Origin: Flavobacteriales bacterium
Lineage (GTDB): Bacteria > Bacteroidota > Bacteroidia > Flavobacteriales_F > PHOS-HE28
Direction: 5' to 3'
Assembly (NCBI GenBank): GCA_016710965.1
Contig: JADJTW010000005.1
Location: 1 to 64,000 of the forward strand
DNA: 64,000 bases
The translations under genes and the position numbers were made by a program. The notes beneath the pieces are model-generated. The model was not told the origin of the DNA. It made no database searches and saw nothing but the letters and a program-made list of their open reading frames with translations. Shown one piece after another: positions 16,551 to 25,300 of the stretch; the first letter of the stretch is position 1, and each line of letters starts with the position of its first letter.

Positions 16551-18617
16551 ATGAACATGTTCCGTCACGTTCTCTTCCTGCTCGCAAGCGCGTTTTCCGC
16601 GCTCTCATTCGCGCAACTCGCCCCATTCACATACCAGGACATGGTCCAGCTCGACCGCCTCAGCGGCTTGAGCGTATCCTCCGATGGTCAATGTGCCATC
16701 GTCATGATGCGCGGTACGGACATGCAGCGCAACCGGGGCGTGCGCTCCCTATGGTTGAAGGACCTGCGCATGCTCGAAGCCCCGGAGGTGCAATTGGCCG
16801 TGGTCGATGCCGATGCGAGCAACGCGCAGTTCGCACCTGATGGCCAGACCATCTACTACCTCAGCCCGCGCGAAGGGCGGAGCATGCAGCTGTGGAAGAC
16901 CGATCGCAGCGGCCAGTCGGCGGCGCAGGTCACACGGCTGCCGCTCGATATCGGCGCCTACCGCATAACGCCCGACGGCAAAGGCGCGGTGGTGGCGCTC
17001 TCGGTGCATCCGGTGGACGGAAAGGATGAGATCGAATTCACCGTAGGCATGTCCTCGGGCTCCAGAGGTGGTAGCGGCACGGTGTACGAGAAGGTCTTCG
17101 TGCGTCACTGGGACACCTGGGCTGATGGCACGCGCAACCACCTCTTCCATGTCGACTTCGCCACCGGGGCCATCAAGGCGCTCACGCCCGGCTTCGATGG
17201 CGATGTGCCCTCGAAGCCCTTCGGGGATGAGGCCGACTTCACCATCGCACCCGATGGGAAGACCGTGTACTTCAGCGCGCGTGAAGCCGGTACCACCGAG
17301 CCATGGAGCACCAACTTCGACATCTACAGCGTGCCCATGGGTGGTGGCGTGCCTACCAACCTCACCGCTGCCAACAAGGCGTGGGACGCTCACCCGCGCC
17401 TTTCGCCCGACGGGAAGACGCTCGCCTATAAGGCCATGAAGGTGCCTGGCTACGAGGCTGATCGATTCGGGATCGAATTGCGCGATGTGGCCAGCGGAAA
17501 CACGCGCGCGTTGGCCGCCACTTGGGACCGTAGCGTGGAGGACATGCAGTGGAGCCCCGACGGCAGCAGCATCGACGTGACCGCCGATGATCTCGGCTGC
17601 CACCGCCTCTTCCGGGTCGATGTGAAGACCGGCGCCGTGACCACCCTTTCGAGGGACGGGCATATCGATGCCTTCACGCGCACGGCGAACGGCTACGTGT
17701 TCATGAAGAGCAGCATGAAGAGCCCATCGCAACTTTATGCGTCCACGGCGGGCAGCAAGCTCGTCGATGAAGGTGCGCCGATCATCACGCGGCTGAAGTC
17801 CGTGCTGCAGGAGAGGGAGATGGGCGCCTATGAGCAGTTCAGTTTCGCGGGCTGGAACAACGAGAAGGTGTACGGCTACGTGGTGAAGCCGGCGGGATAC
17901 GTCGAGGGGCGCAAGTATCCGGTCGTATTCCTCATCCATGGCGGTCCGCAGGGCAGCTTCGGCGATGGCTGGAGCTTCCGCTGGAATCCGCAGACCTACG
18001 CAGGCGCCGGCTACGCCGTGGTGATGATCGACTTCCACGGAAGCACAGGCTACGGCCAGGCCTTCTGCGACGCTATTGGACTGCATTGGGGAGATCGTCC
18101 GCTGGAGGACCTGCAGAAGGGCTGGGCGCATGCACTGAAGACCTACCCCTTCCTGGATGGCGACCGAGCCGCTGCGCTGGGCGCCTCTTACGGCGGCTTC
18201 ATGGTCAACTGGATCGCCAGCCAGTGGAAGGCCCCCTGGAAGTGCCTCGTCTCGCACGACGGCGTCTTCGATCAGCGCAGCATGGGCTACACCACCGAGG
18301 AGCAATGGTTCACCGATCGCGAGAACGGTGCCAGCGCTTTCGACGATCCGGCTGTTTACGACAACTTCAACCCGGCCCTCTTCAATACGGATTGGACGGT
18401 GCCCATGCTCATCATCCACAGCGACCTCGATCACCGCATTCCTGTGGAACAAGGCATCGCGGCATTCACCGCGTTGCAGAAACGGGGCGTGCCTTCGCAG
18501 TTCCTGCGCTTCCCCGATGAGAACCACTGGGTGCTGAAGCCGAAGAACAGCTTGCAGTGGCACGAGACCGTCTTCGGCTGGCTCGCCCGGTGGGTCGGAA
18601 GGGAGGGGGGGCGGTGA
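16551..18617 (+). CDS. S9 family prolyl oligopeptidase-type peptidase (DPP5/acylaminoacyl-peptidase-like)
   Basis: A 688-residue protein with a signal peptide (MNMFRHVLFLLASAFSALSFA), so it is periplasmic. The N-terminal two-thirds is a WD40-like propeller with repeated SPDGK/APDGK turns. The C-terminal alpha/beta-hydrolase domain shows VFLIHGGPQGSFGD (oxyanion region), GASYGGFM (catalytic Ser), HSDLDHRIP (Asp) and ENHWV (His). It probably releases dipeptides or acyl-amino acids from oligopeptides, as DPP5 does in asaccharolytic Bacteroidota. The triad is complete, so activity is expected. Confidence 0.88.
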   Translation: MNMFRHVLFLLASAFSALSFAQLAPFTYQDMVQLDRLSGLSVSSDGQCAIVMMRGTDMQRNRGVRSLWLKDLRMLEAPEVQLAVVDADASNAQFAPDGQTIYYLSPREGRSMQLWKTDRSGQSAAQVTRLPLDIGAYRITPDGKGAVVALSVHPVDGKDEIEFTVGMSSGSRGGSGTVYEKVFVRHWDTWADGTRNHLFHVDFATGAIKALTPGFDGDVPSKPFGDEADFTIAPDGKTVYFSAREAGTTEPWSTNFDIYSVPMGGGVPTNLTAANKAWDAHPRLSPDGKTLAYKAMKVPGYEADRFGIELRDVASGNTRALAATWDRSVEDMQWSPDGSSIDVTADDLGCHRLFRVDVKTGAVTTLSRDGHIDAFTRTANGYVFMKSSMKSPSQLYASTAGSKLVDEGAPIITRLKSVLQEREMGAYEQFSFAGWNNEKVYGYVVKPAGYVEGRKYPVVFLIHGGPQGSFGDGWSFRWNPQTYAGAGYAVVMIDFHGSTGYGQAFCDAIGLHWGDRPLEDLQKGWAHALKTYPFLDGDRAAALGASYGGFMVNWIASQWKAPWKCLVSHDGVFDQRSMGYTTEEQWFTDRENGASAFDDPAVYDNFNPALFNTDWTVPMLIIHSDLDHRIPVEQGIAAFTALQKRGVPSQFLRFPDENHWVLKPKNSLQWHETVFGWLARWVGREGGR

Positions 18618-18648
18618 CCGTGGATCGTTCGCATCCTGTCGGCATGCC

Positions 18649-19314
18649 ATGAGCACGGCCTCCGAAGTCCTCTTCTTCGGCGCGGTTGCATGGTGCCTGT
18701 TCTGGGTGCTGGCTGCCACGCAAAGCCGGTGGTTCGCGCTCGGCGTTGCGCTGCTCGCAACGGTGCATTGGATCCTTGCCGCTGGCGAGGTTTACACCAG
18801 CACTACTGCATTCCCACCGCCTCAGCTCGCGCTGCTGGCACCCGTGCTGATCGCACTGCTAATCACGGTAGCATTGCCAAAGGGCCGCGCATGGTTACGC
18901 GGTCTGCCGCTGTTCGCGCTCATCGCCATGCATGTGCTCCGCATTCCGGTGGAACTGGTCTTGCACGATGCCTACGAGGCAGGGCTCGTTCCGCAGGACA
19001 TGACCTACAGCGGTTTCAACTTCGATATCCTGAGCGGCATCACAGCGGTGCTCATGATGGTGTGGATGCGCAGCAAGCGCCCGCCGGGTCGTGCGGTGCT
19101 CATCGCATGGAACCTGTGCTGCCTCGTGCTGCTCTTCATCATCGTCGTAACTGCGGTGCTCAGTCTGCCCTCATCGCTGCAGCGCATCAATTTCGATATG
19201 CCCAACGTGCTGGTGACCACCACGCCGTGGGTGCTATTGCCCGCCTTGCTAGTACCTGCCGTGCTGTGGGCGCACGTCGCGGCGCTGGTCCAGCTGTTCG
19301 CAGGAAGGCGCTAG
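18649..19314 (+). CDS. Polytopic membrane protein of unknown function
   Basis: A 221-residue protein with about seven predicted membrane segments (first LFFGAVAWCLFWVLAATQ, last LLPALLVPAVLWAHVAALVQ). An Arg/His-rich loop sits after segment four (HVLRIPVELVLHDAYEAG). No motif for a known transporter or enzyme was recognised. It starts 31 bases after the peptidase stop and may be cotranscribed. Its end converges with another small membrane protein gene. Confidence 0.65.
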   Translation: MSTASEVLFFGAVAWCLFWVLAATQSRWFALGVALLATVHWILAAGEVYTSTTAFPPPQLALLAPVLIALLITVALPKGRAWLRGLPLFALIAMHVLRIPVELVLHDAYEAGLVPQDMTYSGFNFDILSGITAVLMMVWMRSKRPPGRAVLIAWNLCCLVLLFIIVVTAVLSLPSSLQRINFDMPNVLVTTTPWVLLPALLVPAVLWAHVAALVQLFAGRR

Positions 19315-19334
19315 CGACCCCGTTGCGCCTACGC

Positions 19335-19688
19335 CTACTTGCCAGTGTTGGCCGCACGTCGCCGCATCCGCCACGCATAGGCGTAGAGGATGGCGATCAC
19401 CAGCATCGGCGTGCCGATCACCGCCACCCATTGCCAGTGATCGCGCGACCACCAGCCATAGAGCAGGCACATCAACAGGAAGAGCAGTGCGCCGATCCAC
19501 TCGCGTGACCAGGCCATTCCGACGATCAACAGGCAGCAGCCCACGGGCAGCAGGTGCATCATGAAATCCAGCGGCAGCGCCGTCTGCTGGGTGTCCCCGG
19601 CTTCGAATGCGAAGAGGGCGATGAAGGCCGTGAAGACCAGCGCTGCGATGCGTGCAGGCCAGGGCGAGGAGAAGAAGGTGGTGGCCAT
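19335..19688 (-). CDS. Small membrane protein of unknown function
   Basis: A 117-residue protein with four membrane segments and a basic C-terminus (WRMRRRAANTGK). The arrangement, an RIAAL start, FALFAFEAGD and then HLLPVGCCLLIVGMAW and EWIGALLFLL, recalls the widespread DUF7670-type membrane proteins, but I cannot confirm it. It converges with the preceding membrane protein gene and lies downstream of the PQQ-propeller gene on the same strand. Confidence 0.6.
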   Translation of the reverse strand: MATTFFSSPWPARIAALVFTAFIALFAFEAGDTQQTALPLDFMMHLLPVGCCLLIVGMAWSREWIGALLFLLMCLLYGWWSRDHWQWVAVIGTPMLVIAILYAYAWRMRRRAANTGK

Positions 19689-19768
19689 GGTTTCGCGAAG
19701 CTAGTCGCCCTCTTGCATCCCGCGCCGGATCATCGCCCACCCGTGCCTCACCTGTGCGCGCTGGCGGC

Positions 19769-21730
19769 CTAGTGCATGAAAGCCTTCACGGCAGAGCCCT
19801 GTGCGAGGTACACGGTGTTGGTGAAGCCGTCCACCTCGTATAGCGGGGTCTTGGTGTTGCCCAAAGGCACAGAGCCGGCGAGACCGCCATCGGCCTTGTT
19901 CACAGCCTGCAGCTGATACACGCCCTTCTCGCCGGTGAGCATGAACTGCAGGGCGTTGGTGTTGGCGGTGGCTTTGAAGCGGGCGTTGGCTTCCTGCATG
20001 AATCGCTTGGTGGCGCTCAGCCCCATCCGAGAGGCCTCGCCGTACACATCGCTCACGGCACGTGTAATGTCCTTTGCCGCCGCACTGCCTGCGTCCTGCA
20101 CTTGGATCTGCTGGCTCACGGCACCGAACGCCGCGCTGGTGTATCCGAATGCTGCCGTGTAGTAGGCGGCGCGCACCGCACTGGCGTACTTGAGCGCACG
20201 CACCAGTCCGCTCTCGCGCGGAGCAGGGAAGTACTTCTGGTACTTCACGGTTCCCTCGCGTGTGATCAGGGCGATGTTCTGATCGCTGCGCACCACGATG
20301 CCTTCGGGCAGCACTTCCAACGCCGTGGCTTTCTCCTTGCCTTCGAATGCTAGCGGCACGGTGTTGAGGATCGCTGCGCTGTTCGCGCCAGCGGCCAGTC
20401 TCGCCAATTGCCCGGTCTTGGTGTTGAACAGGTACGCATCGCCGTCGTCTCGTGCCACCAATGAAGCGCCGCCTTTGTAGGTCCCGCCCAATAGCGATAC
20501 ACCGGTTGCCATGTCTGCCACCTCCGCCTCCTCGGCGCTGGCCAAGATCACAGCGTTGCCCAAGAGCATCACGCTCGCCGCTGCGCCGTCGAGTTTGATC
20601 GGCTTCTTCCACAGGTCGGTGCCCGCAGCATCAACGAGCATGGCCGCCATGTCGCTGCCGCCACTGGTGAGCAAGGTGCGTTCACCCACTTCAACGGCGC
20701 CGCTCAATGGTCCCTTCACGGTGATGCCACGCCCGTTCTTGCCCCACACGCCCGCGCCGCTCTTGTAGCTCAAAAGGTCGACCTGGTTGTTGTCGCCGTT
20801 GCCGATGAGCAACCCGCGCGAGAGTGGCACGATGGTTCCGAGCTTCTGCGCCACCTGCACGGGTTTCTCCCACGCGTAGCTGCCATCGCTGAGGTTGAAA
20901 GCGTTGTAGAAGCTGCTGTACGAGATGGTCGTCGTGGTCTTGCCCGCAGCATCGGTCTTCTCGCTCCGCTTGGTCTGCTGCAGGCCCATGATGCAAAGCT
21001 CGGGGGCATGCGGGGTGGTCAGGAAGACGCCTACGGGCTGCATGCTCGCATCGAGGTTGGCGCCGCCCTTGTCCAGCATGCCCATGAGGCCGCTCATCGA
21101 GGCGAACTTGGGATCGGGGCTCTGCTTCCACAGTTCGGCACCGGTGTTCGCATCGAGCTTGTATGCGAAGAAGAGCGTGGCCAGGACGATGGCATCCGGT
21201 CCGGCGCTGGTGCATGCAGTGAGCTTGCTGAAGGCATCGTCCTTCGTCCACCGCACCTGACCCGTACCCATGTCCACACAGGCCATCACGGCGCTCTTGT
21301 CCGCACGTTGGCCGACCAGCACGATGGCATTGTTGGCATAGAGGAAGTAGCGGCTGGCGATGCGCTGGATGCCAGCGCTGCGGCTGTTGAAGACCACCTG
21401 GCCACCGAAAGGCTCCACGATGAAGAGGTCGTCTGGTGCTCCGGCTGGCACCACGGCGATGAAGGGCGTGTTGGCGATCTCCTCATACCCGCTCTCAGGC
21501 GCGTTGGCAAGCTCCTTCACGGTCCAGGCGATGCTGCCGTTGGCGGGGTCGATGCCGGTGAGGCCTTGGGGTGTGCACGCTACGAGTGCACCGGCTGATG
21601 TGGTGCGCAGCCATTGGACAGCCCCATCGACCTGCGAGGTCCAAGCTTCTTTTTGGGCGAGAGAGATGACTGGTGCGAGGATCACGCTGAGGACCAGCGA
21701 ACGGAAGGAGAGGGGTAAGGCGTGCGTCAT
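19769..21730 (-). CDS. Exported PQQ-like beta-propeller repeat protein
   Basis: A 653-residue protein. The internal ATG at 21730 is chosen because it starts a signal peptide (MTHALPLSFRSLVLSVILAP, cleaved after SLA). The body has PQQ/quinoprotein-like propeller repeats: GLTGIDPANGSIAWTV, ACVDMGTGQVRWTKDD and YKLDANTGAELWKQ, each a hydrophobic strand with Asp, x-x-x-Gly and a Trp. There is no T9SS sorting domain. It may be a periplasmic or outer-membrane-associated scaffold. No catalytic residues for a dehydrogenase are evident. Confidence 0.75.
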   Translation of the reverse strand: MTHALPLSFRSLVLSVILAPVISLAQKEAWTSQVDGAVQWLRTTSAGALVACTPQGLTGIDPANGSIAWTVKELANAPESGYEEIANTPFIAVVPAGAPDDLFIVEPFGGQVVFNSRSAGIQRIASRYFLYANNAIVLVGQRADKSAVMACVDMGTGQVRWTKDDAFSKLTACTSAGPDAIVLATLFFAYKLDANTGAELWKQSPDPKFASMSGLMGMLDKGGANLDASMQPVGVFLTTPHAPELCIMGLQQTKRSEKTDAAGKTTTTISYSSFYNAFNLSDGSYAWEKPVQVAQKLGTIVPLSRGLLIGNGDNNQVDLLSYKSGAGVWGKNGRGITVKGPLSGAVEVGERTLLTSGGSDMAAMLVDAAGTDLWKKPIKLDGAAASVMLLGNAVILASAEEAEVADMATGVSLLGGTYKGGASLVARDDGDAYLFNTKTGQLARLAAGANSAAILNTVPLAFEGKEKATALEVLPEGIVVRSDQNIALITREGTVKYQKYFPAPRESGLVRALKYASAVRAAYYTAAFGYTSAAFGAVSQQIQVQDAGSAAAKDITRAVSDVYGEASRMGLSATKRFMQEANARFKATANTNALQFMLTGEKGVYQLQAVNKADGGLAGSVPLGNTKTPLYEVDGFTNTVYLAQGSAVKAFMH

Positions 21731-21864
21731 GTGCTTGGGTTGAGGGCGTCGCGGCGGGACAACGTTCGTGCCAGCGGCGATGTGAAGGAACAACATGTGC
21801 GTAGTTCCCTGCCGATCCCCGACATTCGCGGCCGCTTTCGCGCTTACCCACGGAAGCCAGCACC

Positions 21865-22305
21865 ATGAAGGAGATCCTCGAAAGCCGCAATTTGCTCGGC
21901 GCCTCGCCCGATATCAGCCTGAAGGAGTTGTCGGCGCTGTACAAAGGGCTGATGAAGCAGCACCATCCCGACCGCTTCCAGGATGAGGGCGAACGGGCGG
22001 AAGCGGAAGCCATGAGCCAGCGCATCATCGCTGCTTACAAGTTGCTCGAGGGACTGCACCCCGAGACGCAGGCCCTGCGCGCCGAGGATTTCGAACGCAC
22101 ACTGGCCAGCGGCATCGGCAACTGGCGGTATAAGGGCCAGGTGCTGCACCTCACCTTCGGCGATGGCAGCGAGCACGCCTTCTACGGCGTGGCCACCAAG
22201 ACCTACAACAAGTTCGTGAATACCGATGCCACGCCGCGCTTCGTGCGCAGGCACCTCATCGGCGCGCATCCGCAGCGCAAGGTGAGCAGCGCAGTGGCGG
22301 TGTGA
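21865..22305 (+). CDS. J-domain protein with C-terminal KTSC-like domain
   Basis: A 146-residue protein. The N-terminal DnaJ-like J-domain carries the essential HPD tripeptide (LMKQHHPDRF), between a helix (SLKELSALYKGL) and a second helix. The C-terminal half (VLHLTFGDGSEHAFYGVATKTYNKFVNTD) looks like a KTSC domain, a small beta-fold often seen in single-domain phage and bacterial proteins. It would act as a co-chaperone stimulating DnaK, with the second domain perhaps binding a client. A 17-bp perfect hairpin follows the stop. Confidence 0.75.
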   Translation: MKEILESRNLLGASPDISLKELSALYKGLMKQHHPDRFQDEGERAEAEAMSQRIIAAYKLLEGLHPETQALRAEDFERTLASGIGNWRYKGQVLHLTFGDGSEHAFYGVATKTYNKFVNTDATPRFVRRHLIGAHPQRKVSSAVAV

Positions 22306-22320
22306 TCCTCCGTGACCGGG

Positions 22321-22357
22321 AACTGAGAACGGCGGCCAGCGGCCGCCGTTCTCAGTT
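22321..22357. terminator. Perfect 17-bp hairpin between convergent genes (bidirectional terminator)
   Basis: Stem 22321-22337 pairs fully with 22341-22357 around a three-base AGC loop. It starts with AA and ends with TTT-like flanks, and lies between the stops of the J-domain gene (+) and the alpha-2-macroglobulin gene (-). Confidence 0.8.
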
Positions 22358-22371
22358 TGATCCCGTCGCGC

Positions 22372-25300
22372 TCACTTCGCTGCGGAATCCTTCTGGCCCG
22401 CTTGTACCACTTCAACCCAGCGGCCCATGCTGCGGGCATTGACCGTGTGGTCGTACATGGCTTCGCAGAAGGCGCCGGGCAGGTAATAGCGGCCAGTGTA
22501 GCTGGCGTTGAGCAGCACACGATAAGTATGGCTCTGGCCGCGCCACAGGTCCATGTAGGTGCTTACGCGGTCGTCGCGGATGTCCTGATAGGTGTAGGGG
22601 CCTTGCGCCGCACCGGCCAACGTGCCCTCGAGGCGTGTGTTGCGGATCTCCCAGCCGCTTGGGAAGATCTGCGTGAGCGCCAGCTGCTGATAGCCATTCA
22701 CGATGCCCGGGTGCGTCATGGTGACCACCGCCATGAAGTCGGTGCCCTGCTCGATGCGCGCCGGGTCGATCACCGTTCCGTCCATCAGCGTATAGTTCAC
22801 TGTCATGCCCAGGCCGCTGCTGCTGGGCCGCTCGTTGCCGGCCATGGGGGTGCCATTGCGCACCAGCCGTACGTAGAGCATGTTCTTACCGGTGTTGTTG
22901 ATGCTCACTTTCCCGCGGCCATCGGGTACGGGCAGTTCGGTACGCGAAATGGCTTTCTGCGTGATTTTCTCCGTGCTTGTTCCACCGGCCACCAGCGTGA
23001 AGCTCATGCCCTCGCCGAGCTTGCTCTTCTCGGCCAGTCGCGCCACCGCGAGCAAGCCGAAGGAGGTGCTCTGCGTACTGTACCAGTCCTCGCTGCTCAG
23101 CCCCTTGGCAATGCGTTGCACCACGGGAAGTGCCTTCGCTGTTTCGCCCATGGCCAATAACGCCTCGGCGATCAGCGCCTCATCGCGCAGGCCGCTGCCG
23201 TATGTCCAGTATTGTTCGGTGTACGCAGGCACCACGGTGCTCTGGTCCTTCACCAGTTGCTGCGCCACGTCGTTGCGACCGATGTAGGCGTACGCAGCGG
23301 CGAGCATCCATCTGGTCTGCTGGTTGATGTCCGTTTGTTCGCGAAGGCGGTTCATGGCGGGCAGTTCCTGCGCTTTCGCAAGGGCGAGCACATAGAGGCG
23401 ATACGCTTGTGTGAGCTGCATGCCTTGCCGGCTCCAACCGGTGGGCACCACGCCGTTCCATTCGCGCGCCTGCTTGCGCTGGAAGCTGAGCCAGTTGGCC
23501 TTCATGTTCCCCGGCGCATGGAATCCATTGCGCTCGGCCTCCACGATGAAGTGGCCTGCATAGATGCTCGTCCAGTTATCATAGTAGTCGCCGCCGGGCC
23601 AGTAGTTGAAGCCGCCATCGGTGCGTTGGAAGCGCGTGAACTTGCGCAAGGCGGCGTCCACGTTGCTGCGCATCTGCTGATCGTAGCGTGCGGGCAGGTC
23701 CATCACCTTGCTCAGGAAGAGCTGCGGGAAAGCCTTGCTGGTGGTCTGCTCCAGGCAGCCGTGGGGATAGTCGATGAGGTATTGCAGTCGGCGGCCCATG
23801 TCCACAGGAGGTACGGTGCTGATCTCGAGGTACGCGCTGTTGGTGCCAGCGATACCGACCGGGACCGGCGTATTGCTCCAGCTCTTGCCGGCTTCGAGCA
23901 CGACATCGACCACCTCGGTGGCGGGCAGGTTGGGCTGGCGCACTTGCAATTCGATGCGCTCGCTCGCGCTCTCACCGGCTCCGCTCACGCTCACTTTCAT
24001 CTTCGCCACACCGATGGCTTCCTTCACTTTCACCCGGAAGGTGACGACCTGATCGCCCATGGCATCGAAGCGGATGGTCTTCTGCGCAGGGCCATCGGGG
24101 ATGAGGAATTCGTTCGGCTCCAGCTTCACCACCACGTCCTTCACCTTGGGGTCCATGGCGAAGACGGTCACAGGCAGGTCGGCGGTTTCGCCGGGTGCCA
24201 GCACGCGCGGCAAGGTGGCAAGCACCATCAATGGTTTTCTCACTGGCACCGCCTTGTCGGCGTTGCCATAGGCCTTCTCGCCATCGGTGGCCACCACCAT
24301 CACGCGCACGCTGCCCACGTAGTTGCCGATGGTGAAGTCATGCTTCGCCTTCTTGCCGCGTTCGAGCTTGAAGGGACCCACGAAGCGCACCACGGGCTTG
24401 AATCGATTGGCGCGCGCAGCATCGCCCTTGCCCGCATCATCACTGCCACCAAGCGCCAGTACACGCTGGATCTGCTGGCCGAAGGCGCCCATCACCTGGT
24501 CGTAGAGGTCCCATGTGCGCACACCGAGCGCTTCGCGGGCGTAGAAGTGCGCCCATGGATCCGGTGTCTTGAAGCGCGTGAGGTCGAGCAGGCCTTCATC
24601 GACGATGGCAAGCGTGTAGGTCATTCCGCGACCGGTCTTCTCGCTCACCTCGATGCTGAAGGGCACATCGGTCTTGATCTCCTTGGGTGCGGTGATCAAG
24701 GGTTCGAGGTGGGTGCTTGCATCCTCCACCATGATGGGTATGGCGCCGTAGAGGCGGATGGGCATGTCATTGCCACCATTCTCCTTCGACGCGGTGAGCG
24801 CATGCGGCTGCACGAGTGTTACGTGCGCGTACACGTTGGGCGCCATGTCTGCCGTGATGGGGAAGGTGTAGCGCGTTTCTTTCTGCTTGAGATCCACCCA
24901 CACGGCGTCGAGCACGCGGCTGCCGGTCTCCAGGCTCACCAGCGCACGGCCTGTACCACCGCTGGGGATGATGAGCGTGGCATTGTCGCCCACAGCGTAC
25001 TTCTCCTTGTCTGCGTTGAAGCTGAGCATGGCGGCTTGGTCGGGATCCTGGCGTCGCGAGCGGCCTTCCCATCCGGGCCAGTCGAGGTAGATCTGCACGG
25101 CGCTGGCGTGGCCGCTGGCGGGATCGGTGATGCGCACGGCGAAGCGGCCCCAATCCGGGCGATCGATGCGCATCTTGAAGGTCGCCCGGCCTTGTGCATC
25201 GGTAATGAGGTCGGCTTCCTGCTTCAACTCCACGCTGGGCGAACTGATGTAGCTGGCGCTGCCGGTGATGCTGCCATCCCACCACCAGTTCCAGTTCATC

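Noticed and set aside
16749..18719. Minus-strand open frame opposite the S9 peptidase
   Set aside because: Same reason: no domain, and the plus strand holds an intact catalytic triad.
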